A stretch of DNA of 64,000 nucleotides. It comes from Streptomyces sp. A3M-1-3. GTDB lineage: Bacteria; Actinomycetota; Actinomycetes; Streptomycetales; Streptomycetaceae. The DNA lies in contig NZ_JANAVP010000005.1 of assembly GCF_024213665.1 (NCBI RefSeq), positions 244,014-308,013 of the forward strand, read 5' to 3'. How positions within the stretch are numbered: the stretch's first letter is position 1; each line of letters opens with the position of its first letter. The notes under the pieces were generated by a model. That model made no database searches and was not told the origin of the DNA. It saw only the letters and a list, made by a program, of their open reading frames with translations. Positions 24,053 through 32,037 of the stretch are shown here, piece after piece. Both the position numbers and the translations under genes were made by a program.

Positions 24053-26722
24053 CTAGCCGCCCGGTCCGCCGAAGAAGCCGCCGGTGCTGCTGTTGCCGTT
24101 TCCGTTGCCGCCGTTTCCGTTGCCGTTGCCTCCGGTGGGCGTGGAGGGTGAGGGCGATGCTCCGCCGGTGGTCCCGGTTGTGGTTCCCGCGTCGGTGCCG
24201 GTGGTGGTGCCGGCGTCGGTGCCGCCGGTTTCCTCACAGTCCCAGTCGAAGGGGCCGCAGGACTCGGTCGGCCCGGGGCTGTTCGACGGAGACGGCGGAG
24301 GCACCGACTCGGACGGCTTGTCGTCCGGCTCCTCGGAGGGGGTGCCGGACGGCGTCGGAGTGGGGGTCGGGGCGCCGTCCGCGTCGGCCTTCGACCCGAT
24401 GTCCTCGGCCTCGGGGAAGTCCTTGACGGGCTGGCCCTTCAGCGCTTCCTTCATGTAGTTGGTCCACACCTCGGCGGGGATGTCACCACCGTGGATGGAC
24501 GGTACGCCGCCTGTGCCGTTCATGGAGAGGAGCTTCTTGTCCTCCGGGTCCGTGCGGAACAGGGTGACGGCGGTCGAGAGCTGCGGGGTGTAGCCGACGA
24601 ACCAGGCCGACTTGTTCTTGTCGGTGGTGCCGGTCTTGCCGGCCGCCGGGCGCCCCAGCTCCTTGGCCTTCTTTCCGGTGCCGTTCTGGACGACGTTCTC
24701 GAGGACCTTGGTGATGTTGTCGGCGACGGTGTTGTCCATCGCCGACTCCTCCTCGGGTGCCTTGAATCCGTCCAGCTCCTTGCCGTCCTTGACGACCTTG
24801 GTGACGGAGTACGGCTCGTAGTGGGTGCCGGAGTTGGCGAAGGTCGCGTACGAGTCGGCCATACGGATGGCGCTGGGGGTGGAGGTACCGAGAGAGAAGG
24901 AGGCGTTGTCGTTGGGGTCCATCGACTCCTCGCGGATGCCGGTGGCCTTCGCGACGCTGCGTACCTTGTCCAGGCCGACGTCCATGCCGAGCTGGGCGAA
25001 GGGGGTGTTGATGGACTTCTCCATCGCCTCGGTGAGGGTGACGTACCCGTAGGGCGTCGGGCTTTCGTTCTTCTGCCTGAACGGCTGGCCCTTGTTGTTC
25101 ATGAGGGGCTGGCCGTTGCGGGTGATGACGGCGAGGTCATTGCCGTTGTACTTGCTGTCCGGTGAAAGCCCGTCGCCGCCGGAGTTCGGGGTGCCGTACT
25201 CCATCGCTGCGGCGAGTACGTACGGCTTCCAGGTGGAGCCTACGGGGACGCCGGAGGTGTCGGCGTTGTTGGTGAAGTGGTTCTGGTCCCAGCCCTTGCC
25301 GCCGTAGAGCGCGACGATCTTGCCAGTCTCGGGGTCGACGGAGGCGGCGCCGAACTGGACGTGCTTGTCCTTGTCGGGGCGCTTCTTCTCGTCGAGGAAT
25401 TCCTTGCGGGTCTTCTCGACCGATGCGCTGAGCGCGTTGACCCTCTTCTGGTTGAAGGTGGTGTAGATCCGGTAGCCGCCGCGGTCGAGTTCCTCGGGCG
25501 TCTTGCCCGTCTTGTTCATGACGTACTTCTTGGCGGTCTCGACGAGATAGCCCGTCTGGCCGGCCAGTGACCTGGCCTGCGCGGAGTCGACGAGCTTCGG
25601 GAAGACCGTGTGCTTGGCCCGTTCCGCCCGATCCATACGTCCGACCTCGACCTCACGGTCGAGGACCCATGCCCAGCGTAGTTTGGCGCGCTTCGTGTTC
25701 TCCTCGGCAGTGGCGCCGGGGCCGATGCCGCCGTCCGGGTTGTAGAGGTTGGGGCCCTTGAGCAAGGCGGCGAGGAACGCGCTCTGGGACGGGTTGAGGT
25801 CTTCGCTGTCCGTCTTGAAGTACGCCTGGGCCGCTGCCTGGATTCCGTAGGCGTCGCGGCCGTAGTAGGCGGTGTTCAGATAGCCGGCGAGGATGACGTC
25901 CTTCTCCTCGGTGGCACCGAGCTTTATCGAGATGAAGAGCTCGGTGATCTTGCGCTTCATCGTCTGGTCCTGCTCGAGGTACGTGTTCTTCACGTACTGC
26001 TGGGTGATCGTCGATCCGCCCTGTGTGGAGCCGCCCATGGCCATGTTGAAGACGGCCCGGCCGATGCCCATGGGGTCGACGCCCTTGTCCGTTTCGAAGG
26101 AGGCGTTCTCCGCGGCGATCACCGCGTCCTGCATCGTCTGCGGGATCTTGTGAATGGGCACGATCTGGCGATTTTGGTCGCCGCCTGTCGCGGCCATCTG
26201 GGTGTCGTCGTCCCAGTAGAAGACGTTGTTCTGCGCCTGGGCGGCCTTCTGTGGGTCCGGCTTCCCGACCATCGCCAGTGCGATGCCGGTACCCGCCATC
26301 AGGAGCGCGAAGAAACCAAGGCATGTGCCGCCGACCAGCCGCCACGACGGGACCCAGCGGCCCCACCCGTACTTGTCAGAGCGCGGGTAGTCGATGAATC
26401 GCTTCTTCGGGCGGGGGTTGCCGCGGCCGTGGCCGCTTTCCTGGCCGCCACCGCCGCGGCGGCCTCCGCCGCCATGGCCGCCGTGACCGCCACCGCCTTC
26501 GGGGGCGCGTCTGCGGCCGCCGGTGCTTCGCTGGGCAGCGCGCCGGGCCTCGGCGCGGCCGCCGTAGGGGCGCTCCGGCTCGTAAGAGCCAGAGGGCGAT
26601 CCGGCGGGGACGTCCCGGCCGGTCGCCCCGCGGCGGCCAGAAGGCGGCTGCTGCGCGGCTTGCCTGGCCGCGGCACGTCCGCCGCCCTGCGGCTGCGGCG
26701 GTTTGCGACGGTGCTCGCTCAT
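24053..26722 (-). CDS. Class A penicillin-binding protein (transglycosylase/transpeptidase)
   Basis: 889 residues. A basic, Gly-rich cytoplasmic N-terminus (1-128) precedes one membrane segment (about 129-151). The GT51 domain polymerises lipid II: catalytic Glu in AAENASFE (E205) and GGSTITQQYVKN. The transpeptidase has S496-T-W-K499, S570-I-N572 and K696-T-G698. A Pro/Ser/Thr/Gly-rich tail of about 110 residues with two repeats of DAGTTTGT ends the protein. Divergent from padR, with 357 bp between them. Confidence 0.96.
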   Translation of the reverse strand: MSEHRRKPPQPQGGGRAAARQAAQQPPSGRRGATGRDVPAGSPSGSYEPERPYGGRAEARRAAQRSTGGRRRAPEGGGGHGGHGGGGRRGGGGQESGHGRGNPRPKKRFIDYPRSDKYGWGRWVPSWRLVGGTCLGFFALLMAGTGIALAMVGKPDPQKAAQAQNNVFYWDDDTQMAATGGDQNRQIVPIHKIPQTMQDAVIAAENASFETDKGVDPMGIGRAVFNMAMGGSTQGGSTITQQYVKNTYLEQDQTMKRKITELFISIKLGATEEKDVILAGYLNTAYYGRDAYGIQAAAQAYFKTDSEDLNPSQSAFLAALLKGPNLYNPDGGIGPGATAEENTKRAKLRWAWVLDREVEVGRMDRAERAKHTVFPKLVDSAQARSLAGQTGYLVETAKKYVMNKTGKTPEELDRGGYRIYTTFNQKRVNALSASVEKTRKEFLDEKKRPDKDKHVQFGAASVDPETGKIVALYGGKGWDQNHFTNNADTSGVPVGSTWKPYVLAAAMEYGTPNSGGDGLSPDSKYNGNDLAVITRNGQPLMNNKGQPFRQKNESPTPYGYVTLTEAMEKSINTPFAQLGMDVGLDKVRSVAKATGIREESMDPNDNASFSLGTSTPSAIRMADSYATFANSGTHYEPYSVTKVVKDGKELDGFKAPEEESAMDNTVADNITKVLENVVQNGTGKKAKELGRPAAGKTGTTDKNKSAWFVGYTPQLSTAVTLFRTDPEDKKLLSMNGTGGVPSIHGGDIPAEVWTNYMKEALKGQPVKDFPEAEDIGSKADADGAPTPTPTPSGTPSEEPDDKPSESVPPPSPSNSPGPTESCGPFDWDCEETGGTDAGTTTGTDAGTTTGTTGGASPSPSTPTGGNGNGNGGNGNGNSSTGGFFGGPGG

Positions 26723-27079
26723 CGAACGACTACTCCTCGGGCAGGCGCGATCGCCTGGAAGCGGCAGTTGAATTCCGGTCCCCCCGAAGTGCGGACCAGT
26801 CCTGGAACGGGCTCGTCCGCACTGCCCCCAGGGCGGGGACGCCCCCCGGCGTCACATGGTTCCCGGTGGTCTGCATGCCGCACAGACTACGCACGGTCAA
26901 AACCCATCCAGTGCCGAAGTTCACCCCAAATCAGGCAACTTGCCTGCCACGAATTGATGATGTGATGCCGGTCACGGTGGTCTCTCTTGTCGCAGGAGGC
27001 CACCCGTTCTATCGTCTGGATGTATCGAGTCGATACATCAGCTCGGCATACGGGGCCAGGACGACGGAGGAGGCGAAGA
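26723..27079. promoter_or_regulatory. Divergent PBP/padR promoter region
   Basis: 357 bp without a gene. Contains the PadR-type palindrome at 27019-27039 and an odd palindrome CAGGCAACTTGCCTG (26932-26946) that could be an operator for either gene. No -10/-35 pair was assigned with confidence. Confidence 0.4.
27019..27039. promoter_or_regulatory. PadR-type operator
   Basis: A perfect palindrome: GATGTATCGA, central G, TCGATACATC. It contains the ATGT...ACAT half-sites recognised by PadR-family repressors and lies 41 bases before the padR start codon, so autoregulation is likely. Confidence 0.7.
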
Positions 27080-27799
27080 GTGAGCAGACGCTCCGGCATC
27101 CTCGAATTCGCCGTACTCGGTCTGCTGCGTGAGTCCCCGATGCACGGCTATGAGCTGCGTAAACGGCTGAACACCTCGCTGGGAGTGTTCCGCGCGTTCA
27201 GTTACGGGACGCTCTACCCCTGCCTCAAGACGCTGGTCGCCAACGGCTGGTTGATCGAGGAACCGGGCAGTGCGCCGGAGGATGCGCTCGCCGCATCCCT
27301 TGCAGGGCGGCGCGCCAAGATCGTCTATCGGCTGACGGCCGAAGGCAAAGAGCACTTCGAGGAGCTGCTCTCGCACACCGGCCCGGACGCCTGGGAGGAC
27401 GAGCATTTCGCCGCCCGCTTCGCCTTCTTCGGGCAGACCGAGCGGGAGGTGCGGATGAGGGTGCTCGAGGGCCGCCGGAGCCGGCTCGAGGAGCGTCTTG
27501 AGAAGATGCGCGCCTCCCTGGCCCGTACCCGTGAGCGCCTCGACGACTACACGCTTGAGCTGCAGCGGCACGGCATGGAGTCCGTGGAGCGCGAAGTGCG
27601 CTGGCTGAACGAGCTCATCGAGAGCGAGCGGGCCGGCCGGGATCAGCGACGACCCGGCAGCGGCGCCGGCTCTGCCCAGCAGGACAACACATCAGGAGAG
27701 ACGGGCGGTCTGCCCCGGCACGGGGGTGCGGTGGCCTCCGGGGGGACACTCCCCGGATCCCCAACCCCGCCGGATCCGTCCGACGACACCGCCAAGTGA
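27080..27799 (+). CDS. PadR family transcriptional regulator
   Basis: 239 residues; the GTG start at 27080 follows GGAGGAGG. The winged helix reads [52 protein letters not shown], the canonical PadR sequence, then [23 protein letters not shown]-terminal four-helix/coiled-coil dimerisation part ([42 protein letters not shown]) and a low-complexity Gly/Pro tail follow. The ino1 gene begins 50 bases later, so the regulator probably controls its own operon with ino1. Confidence 0.93.
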   Translation: MSRRSGILEFAVLGLLRESPMHGYELRKRLNTSLGVFRAFSYGTLYPCLKTLVANGWLIEEPGSAPEDALAASLAGRRAKIVYRLTAEGKEHFEELLSHTGPDAWEDEHFAARFAFFGQTEREVRMRVLEGRRSRLEERLEKMRASLARTRERLDDYTLELQRHGMESVEREVRWLNELIESERAGRDQRRPGSGAGSAQQDNTSGETGGLPRHGGAVASGGTLPGSPTPPDPSDDTAK

Positions 27800-27849
27800 G
27801 GCTCTGCACCCGCAGGGCTTCGTCGAGTACACACAGGGAGCAACCGCCA

Positions 27850-28932
27850 ATGGGTTCGGTTCGCGTAGCCATCGTCGGCGTGGGCAACTGCGCCGCCTCG
27901 CTGGTGCAGGGCGTCGAGTACTACAAGGACGCCGACCCGGCGGCCAAGGTGCCGGGGCTCATGCACGTCCAGTTCGGCGACTACCACGTGCGGGACGTCG
28001 AGTTCGTGGCCGCCTTCGACGTCGATGCGAAGAAGGTCGGCCTCGACCTCTCGGACGCCATCGGGGCCAGCGAGAACAACACCATCAAGATCTGCGACGT
28101 GCCCAGCAACGGCGTCACCGTCCAGCGTGGCCACACGCTCGACGGCCTGGGCAAGTACTACCGCCAGACCATCGAGGAGTCCGCGGAGGCGCCGGTCGAC
28201 GTCGTCCAGGTCCTCAAGGACCGCGACGTCGACGTTCTGGTCTGCTACCTGCCCGTCGGTTCCGAGGACGCGGCGAAGTTCTACGCACAGTGCGCCATCG
28301 ACGCCAAGGTCGCATTCGTCAACGCTCTTCCGGTCTTCATCGCCGGCACGAAGGAGTGGGCGGACAAGTTCACCGAGGCCGGCGTGCCGATCGTCGGTGA
28401 CGACATCAAGTCCCAGGTGGGCGCCACCATCACGCACCGTGTGATGGCGAAGCTCTTCGAGGACCGCGGTGTGCTCCTCGAGCGCACCATGCAGCTGAAC
28501 GTCGGCGGCAACATGGACTTCAAGAACATGCTCGAGCGCGACCGCCTCGAGTCCAAGAAGATCTCGAAGACCCAGGCCGTCACCTCGCAGATCCCCGACC
28601 GCGACATGGGCGAGAACAACGTCCACATCGGCCCGTCGGACTACGTGGCGTGGCTGGACGACCGCAAGTGGGCGTACGTGCGTCTTGAGGGCCGCGCGTT
28701 CGGTGATGTCCCGCTGAACCTGGAGTACAAGCTCGAGGTCTGGGACTCCCCGAACTCCGCGGGTGTCATCATCGACGCGCTGCGCGCCGCGAAGATCGCC
28801 AAGGACCGCGGTATCGGCGGCCCGATCCTCTCGGCGTCCTCGTACTTCATGAAGTCCCCGCCGGTCCAGTACTTCGACGACGAGGCGCGTGAGAACGTCG
28901 AGAAGTTCATCGCTGGGGAAGTAGAGCGCTAA
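27850..28932 (+). CDS. ino1: Inositol-3-phosphate synthase
   Basis: 360 residues. It converts glucose-6-phosphate to myo-inositol-1-phosphate, feeding phosphatidylinositol, PIMs and mycothiol. An NAD-binding GVGNCAASL near the N-terminus, then [25 protein letters not shown], and the highly conserved NGGNMDF-type segment [12 protein letters not shown] and [10 protein letters not shown] identify the actinobacterial short form. Downstream of padR in the same direction; ends before a 19-bp-stem hairpin. Confidence 0.97.
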   Translation: MGSVRVAIVGVGNCAASLVQGVEYYKDADPAAKVPGLMHVQFGDYHVRDVEFVAAFDVDAKKVGLDLSDAIGASENNTIKICDVPSNGVTVQRGHTLDGLGKYYRQTIEESAEAPVDVVQVLKDRDVDVLVCYLPVGSEDAAKFYAQCAIDAKVAFVNALPVFIAGTKEWADKFTEAGVPIVGDDIKSQVGATITHRVMAKLFEDRGVLLERTMQLNVGGNMDFKNMLERDRLESKKISKTQAVTSQIPDRDMGENNVHIGPSDYVAWLDDRKWAYVRLEGRAFGDVPLNLEYKLEVWDSPNSAGVIIDALRAAKIAKDRGIGGPILSASSYFMKSPPVQYFDDEARENVEKFIAGEVER

Positions 28933-28981
28933 TACACACAGCGCGGCGCGCCGGTACGACAGGGCGCTTCCGCGAGCGTGC

Positions 28982-29022
28982 CGAGGAGGGTCCCCGGGCA
29001 ATGTGCCCGGGGACCCTCCTCG
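28982..29022. terminator. Terminator after ino1
   Basis: A 19-bp perfect stem (CGAGGAGGGTCCCCGGGCA and complement) with loop ATG, 49 bases after ino1 and only 18 bases before the MFS start codon. Confidence 0.85.
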
Positions 29023-29040
29023 TATGTGACCCTTGCGCAC

Positions 29041-30303
29041 ATGCCTGTCGTACGTGATCTGCGCGTACTCCTGCGCCTGAGAAATTTCCGCCGCCTGCTC
29101 GCGGTACGACTGCTCTCCCAGTCGGCAGACGGCGTGTACCAGGTGGCCCTTGCCACGTACGTCGTGTTCTCCCCGGAGAGGCAGACATCGCCCGCTGCCA
29201 TCGCCTCGGCCATGGCCGTGCTGCTTCTGCCGTACTCGGTGGTCGGCCCGTTCGCCGGCGTGCTGCTGGACCGCTGGCGGCGCCGGCAGGTCTTTCTCTA
29301 CGGGAATCTGCTGCGGGCGGCCCTGGCGTGCGTGACGGCGCTGCTGATCCTCGCCTCCGTCTCTGACTGGCTGTTCTATGTCTCGGCGCTGTCCGTCACC
29401 GCCGTCAATCGCTTCGTCCTGGCGGGCCTGTCGGCCTCTTTGCCGCGCGTCGTCGATGCCGACCGGCTGGTGATGGCCAATTCGGTCTCCCCGACCGCAG
29501 GCACACTTGCGGCGACCGCCGGCGGGGGGCTCGCGTTCGCCGTGCGGCTGCTGGGCGCCGACTCCGACGCGGCCGTCGTCGTGCTGGGCGCGTGCCTCTA
29601 TCTCTCTGCGGCGCTTGCCTCCCTGCGTATCGCCCCGGGCCTGCTGGGGCCGGATCTCGAACCCGATGCCGTCCGTCCCAGCGTGACCGAAGCCGTGGCC
29701 ATGACTGCTCGTGGACTGGCCGGAGGACTGCGCCATCTGGCGGAGCGGCGGACGGCGGCCCGGGCGCTGGCCGCCATGACCCTCCTGCGGTTCTGCTACG
29801 GGTCGCTGACCGTGATGGTGCTGATGCTGTCCCGCTACGCATGGACGGAGCGGGAGTCGGACGGCCTGGCCCTGCTCGGCTTGGCCCTCGCCCTTTCGGG
29901 GGCGGGCTTCTTCGCGGCGGCGGTGGTGACACCGTGGGCGGTGAGCCGGTTGGGCGAGTACGGGTGGATCGCGGCCTGCGCCGCTTCGGCTGCCGTACTG
30001 GAACCGGCCCTCGGTCTGCCGTTCACGCCGGTGCCCATAATGATCGCGGCTTTCGTCCTCGGGCTGATCACCCAGGGAGCGAAGATCGCCACGGACACGG
30101 TGGTGCAGTCCTCGGTGGACGATGCCTTCCGCGGGCGGGTCTTCTCGATCTACGACATGCTGTTCAACGTGGCATTCGTCGGCGCCGCCGGGGTGGCTGC
30201 GCTGATGCTGCCGGCGGATGGCCGGTCGGCTCCCCTGGTCGTATCGGTCGCCGTGCTCTACGCCGTGGTGGCCGCGGCGATGGCGCGCCCAGTGAAGCGA
30301 TAG
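29041..30303 (+). CDS. MFS transporter
   Basis: 420 residues with 10-12 hydrophobic segments. It begins MPVVRDLRVLLRLRNFRRLLAVRLLSQSADGVYQVALATYVVF, contains the MFS motif A-like GVLLDRWRRRQVFLYGN between segments 2 and 3 and GRVFSIYDMLFNVAFVGAAGVAAL near the end (MFS_3/enterobactin-exporter type). The ATG at 29041 has no good ribosome binding site and lies just after the ino1 terminator, so a leaderless transcript or a different start is possible. Convergent with the CCA-adding enzyme gene. Substrate unknown. Confidence 0.9.
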   Translation: MPVVRDLRVLLRLRNFRRLLAVRLLSQSADGVYQVALATYVVFSPERQTSPAAIASAMAVLLLPYSVVGPFAGVLLDRWRRRQVFLYGNLLRAALACVTALLILASVSDWLFYVSALSVTAVNRFVLAGLSASLPRVVDADRLVMANSVSPTAGTLAATAGGGLAFAVRLLGADSDAAVVVLGACLYLSAALASLRIAPGLLGPDLEPDAVRPSVTEAVAMTARGLAGGLRHLAERRTAARALAAMTLLRFCYGSLTVMVLMLSRYAWTERESDGLALLGLALALSGAGFFAAAVVTPWAVSRLGEYGWIAACAASAAVLEPALGLPFTPVPIMIAAFVLGLITQGAKIATDTVVQSSVDDAFRGRVFSIYDMLFNVAFVGAAGVAALMLPADGRSAPLVVSVAVLYAVVAAAMARPVKR

Positions 30304-30318
30304 GGCGGGACAGCGGAA

Positions 30319-30350
30319 AGGGGCGATGTTTCACGTGAAACATCGCCCCT
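30319..30350. terminator. 32-bp palindrome joining terminator and parS
   Basis: AGGGGCGATGTTTCAC followed at once by its exact complement. The centre (30328-30341) is a perfect parS. It sits between two convergent genes, so it can serve as both transcription terminator and ParB-loading site. Confidence 0.7.
30328..30341. promoter_or_regulatory. parS: parS site (perfect)
   Basis: GTTTCACGTGAAAC at the centre of a 32-bp palindrome. Confidence 0.92.
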
Positions 30351-30363
30351 CGGTCCGCGCCAT

Positions 30364-30377
30364 GTTTCACGTGAAAC
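30364..30377. promoter_or_regulatory. parS: parS site (perfect)
   Basis: GTTTCACGTGAAAC, starting 36 bases from the start of the previous site, within a 22-bp palindrome (30360-30381). Confidence 0.92.
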
Positions 30378-30382
30378 ATGGC

Positions 30383-31867
30383 TCAGGCCTGTGCGGCCCA
30401 CCACTCCTTGAGTGACGTGATCGCCGCGTCTCGTTCCATGGGGCCGTTCTCCAGACGGAGCTCCAGCAGGAACTTGTAAGCCTTGCCGATCACCGGGCCG
30501 GGGCCGACTCCGAGGACCTCCATGATCTCGTTGCCGTCGAGGTCCGGGCGGATCGCGTCCAGCTCCTCCTGCTCCTGGAGCTGCGCAATGCGCTCCTCAA
30601 GGCCGTCGTAGGCGCGGGACAGGGCGCTCGCCTTGCGCTTATTGCGTGTCGTGCAGTCCGAGCGGGTCAGCTTGTGCAGGCGCTCCAGCAGGGGGCCCGC
30701 ATCACGTACGTAGCGTCGGACGGCGGAGTCGGTCCACTCCCCGGTCCCGTAGCCGTGGAACCGCAAGTGCAGCTCCACCAGCTTCGCAACGTCCTTCACC
30801 ATGTCGTTGGAGTACTTGAGTGCGGTCATGCGCTTGTGGGTCATCTTTGCGCCGACCACCTCGTGGTGGTGGAAGGAGACCCGGCCGTCCAACTCGAAAC
30901 GGCGTGTCCGCGGCTTGCCGATGTCATGCAGCAGTGCGGCCAGCCGGAGCACCAGGTCCGGCCCACCGCCCGGCTCCTCCGTAGGAGCTTCCAGATCTAT
31001 GGCCTGCTCCAGCACGGTCAGCGAGTGCTCGTAGACGTCCTTGTGCCGGTGATGCTCATCGCTCTCCAGTCGCAGCGCCGGCAGTTCGGGAATCACACGA
31101 TCGGCGATGCCCGTACCCACGAGCAGCCCCAGCCCCTTGCGGGGGTTGGGGGAGAGCAGCAGCTTGTTGAACTCGTCACGCACGCGCTCGGCGGAGACGA
31201 TCTCGATGCGCTCGGCCATAGAGGTCATTGCCTCGACGACTTCAGGAGCCACCTCGAAGTCCAGCTGAGCCGCGAAGCGGGCCGCCCGCATCATGCGCAG
31301 CGGGTCGTCCGAGAAGGACTCCTCGGGCGTGCCCGGGGTCCGCAGGACGCGTGCCGCGAGGTCGTCGAGCCCGCCGTGCGGGTCGATGAAATCCTTCTCC
31401 GGGAGAGCCACGGCCATGGCGTTGACGGTGAAGTCCCGGCGCACCAGATCCTGCTCGATGGAGTCGCCGTAGGAGACCTCCGGCTTCCGCGAGGTCCGGT
31501 CGTACGCCTCGGAGCGGTAGGTGGTGACCTCGATCTGGAGGAACCGGTCCGCTCCTGCGTTGCCGGCGGCCTTCTGGCACCCCACCGTGCCGAAGGCGAT
31601 ACCCACGTCCCACACCGAGTCGGCCCACGGCCGGACGATCTTCAGTACGTCCTCGGGACGCGCGTCGGTGGTGAAGTCGAGGTCATTGCCGAGCCGTCCC
31701 AGCAACGCGTCCCTGACCGAGCCGCCGACCAGGGCGAGGCTGAAGCCCGCATCCCGGAAGCGTCGGGCGAGATCGTCGGCGACAGGGGAGACCCGCAGCA
31801 GTTCACTCACCGCGCGGCGCTGCACCTGGCTCAGGGCACTGGGGTTGTCTTCATTGGCGTTCGGCAC
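30383..31867 (-). CDS. CCA tRNA nucleotidyltransferase
   Basis: 494 residues. It adds or repairs the 3' CCA of tRNAs. The class II nucleotidyltransferase core is LALVGGSVRDALLGRLGNDLDFTTDA (GG and DxD metal ligands), with RRDFTVNAMAV and DDPLRMMRAARFAAQLDFEV. An HD-type domain follows (LAALLHDIGKPRTR...FHHHEVVGAKM, residues about 310-345), giving possible phosphatase activity. The tRNA-Ile at 61340 lacks an encoded CCA, so such an enzyme is required. Convergent with the MFS gene; parS sites lie between. Confidence 0.96.
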   Translation of the reverse strand: MPNANEDNPSALSQVQRRAVSELLRVSPVADDLARRFRDAGFSLALVGGSVRDALLGRLGNDLDFTTDARPEDVLKIVRPWADSVWDVGIAFGTVGCQKAAGNAGADRFLQIEVTTYRSEAYDRTSRKPEVSYGDSIEQDLVRRDFTVNAMAVALPEKDFIDPHGGLDDLAARVLRTPGTPEESFSDDPLRMMRAARFAAQLDFEVAPEVVEAMTSMAERIEIVSAERVRDEFNKLLLSPNPRKGLGLLVGTGIADRVIPELPALRLESDEHHRHKDVYEHSLTVLEQAIDLEAPTEEPGGGPDLVLRLAALLHDIGKPRTRRFELDGRVSFHHHEVVGAKMTHKRMTALKYSNDMVKDVAKLVELHLRFHGYGTGEWTDSAVRRYVRDAGPLLERLHKLTRSDCTTRNKRKASALSRAYDGLEERIAQLQEQEELDAIRPDLDGNEIMEVLGVGPGPVIGKAYKFLLELRLENGPMERDAAITSLKEWWAAQA

Positions 31868-32037
31868 AACAGAACAGGGTACGTGGCCCGGCCGACCGGA
31901 GCGCCCTCGTTTCTTTCCACCACCGCTTCTTTCCTCCGATCATGTGGAGCAGTCCGCGGCACTCACCCACAGCAGGCCTCGTTACCATGCGTGGACGCAC
32001 AACCGACGACCACTGACGACAAGAGACGGGCGAGCGC

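Noticed and set aside
29000..29022. CRISPR-like or riboswitch structure between ino1 and the MFS gene
   Set aside because: A single perfect hairpin is explained by a terminator; there are no repeats or conserved aptamer elements. No CRISPR array was seen anywhere in the window.
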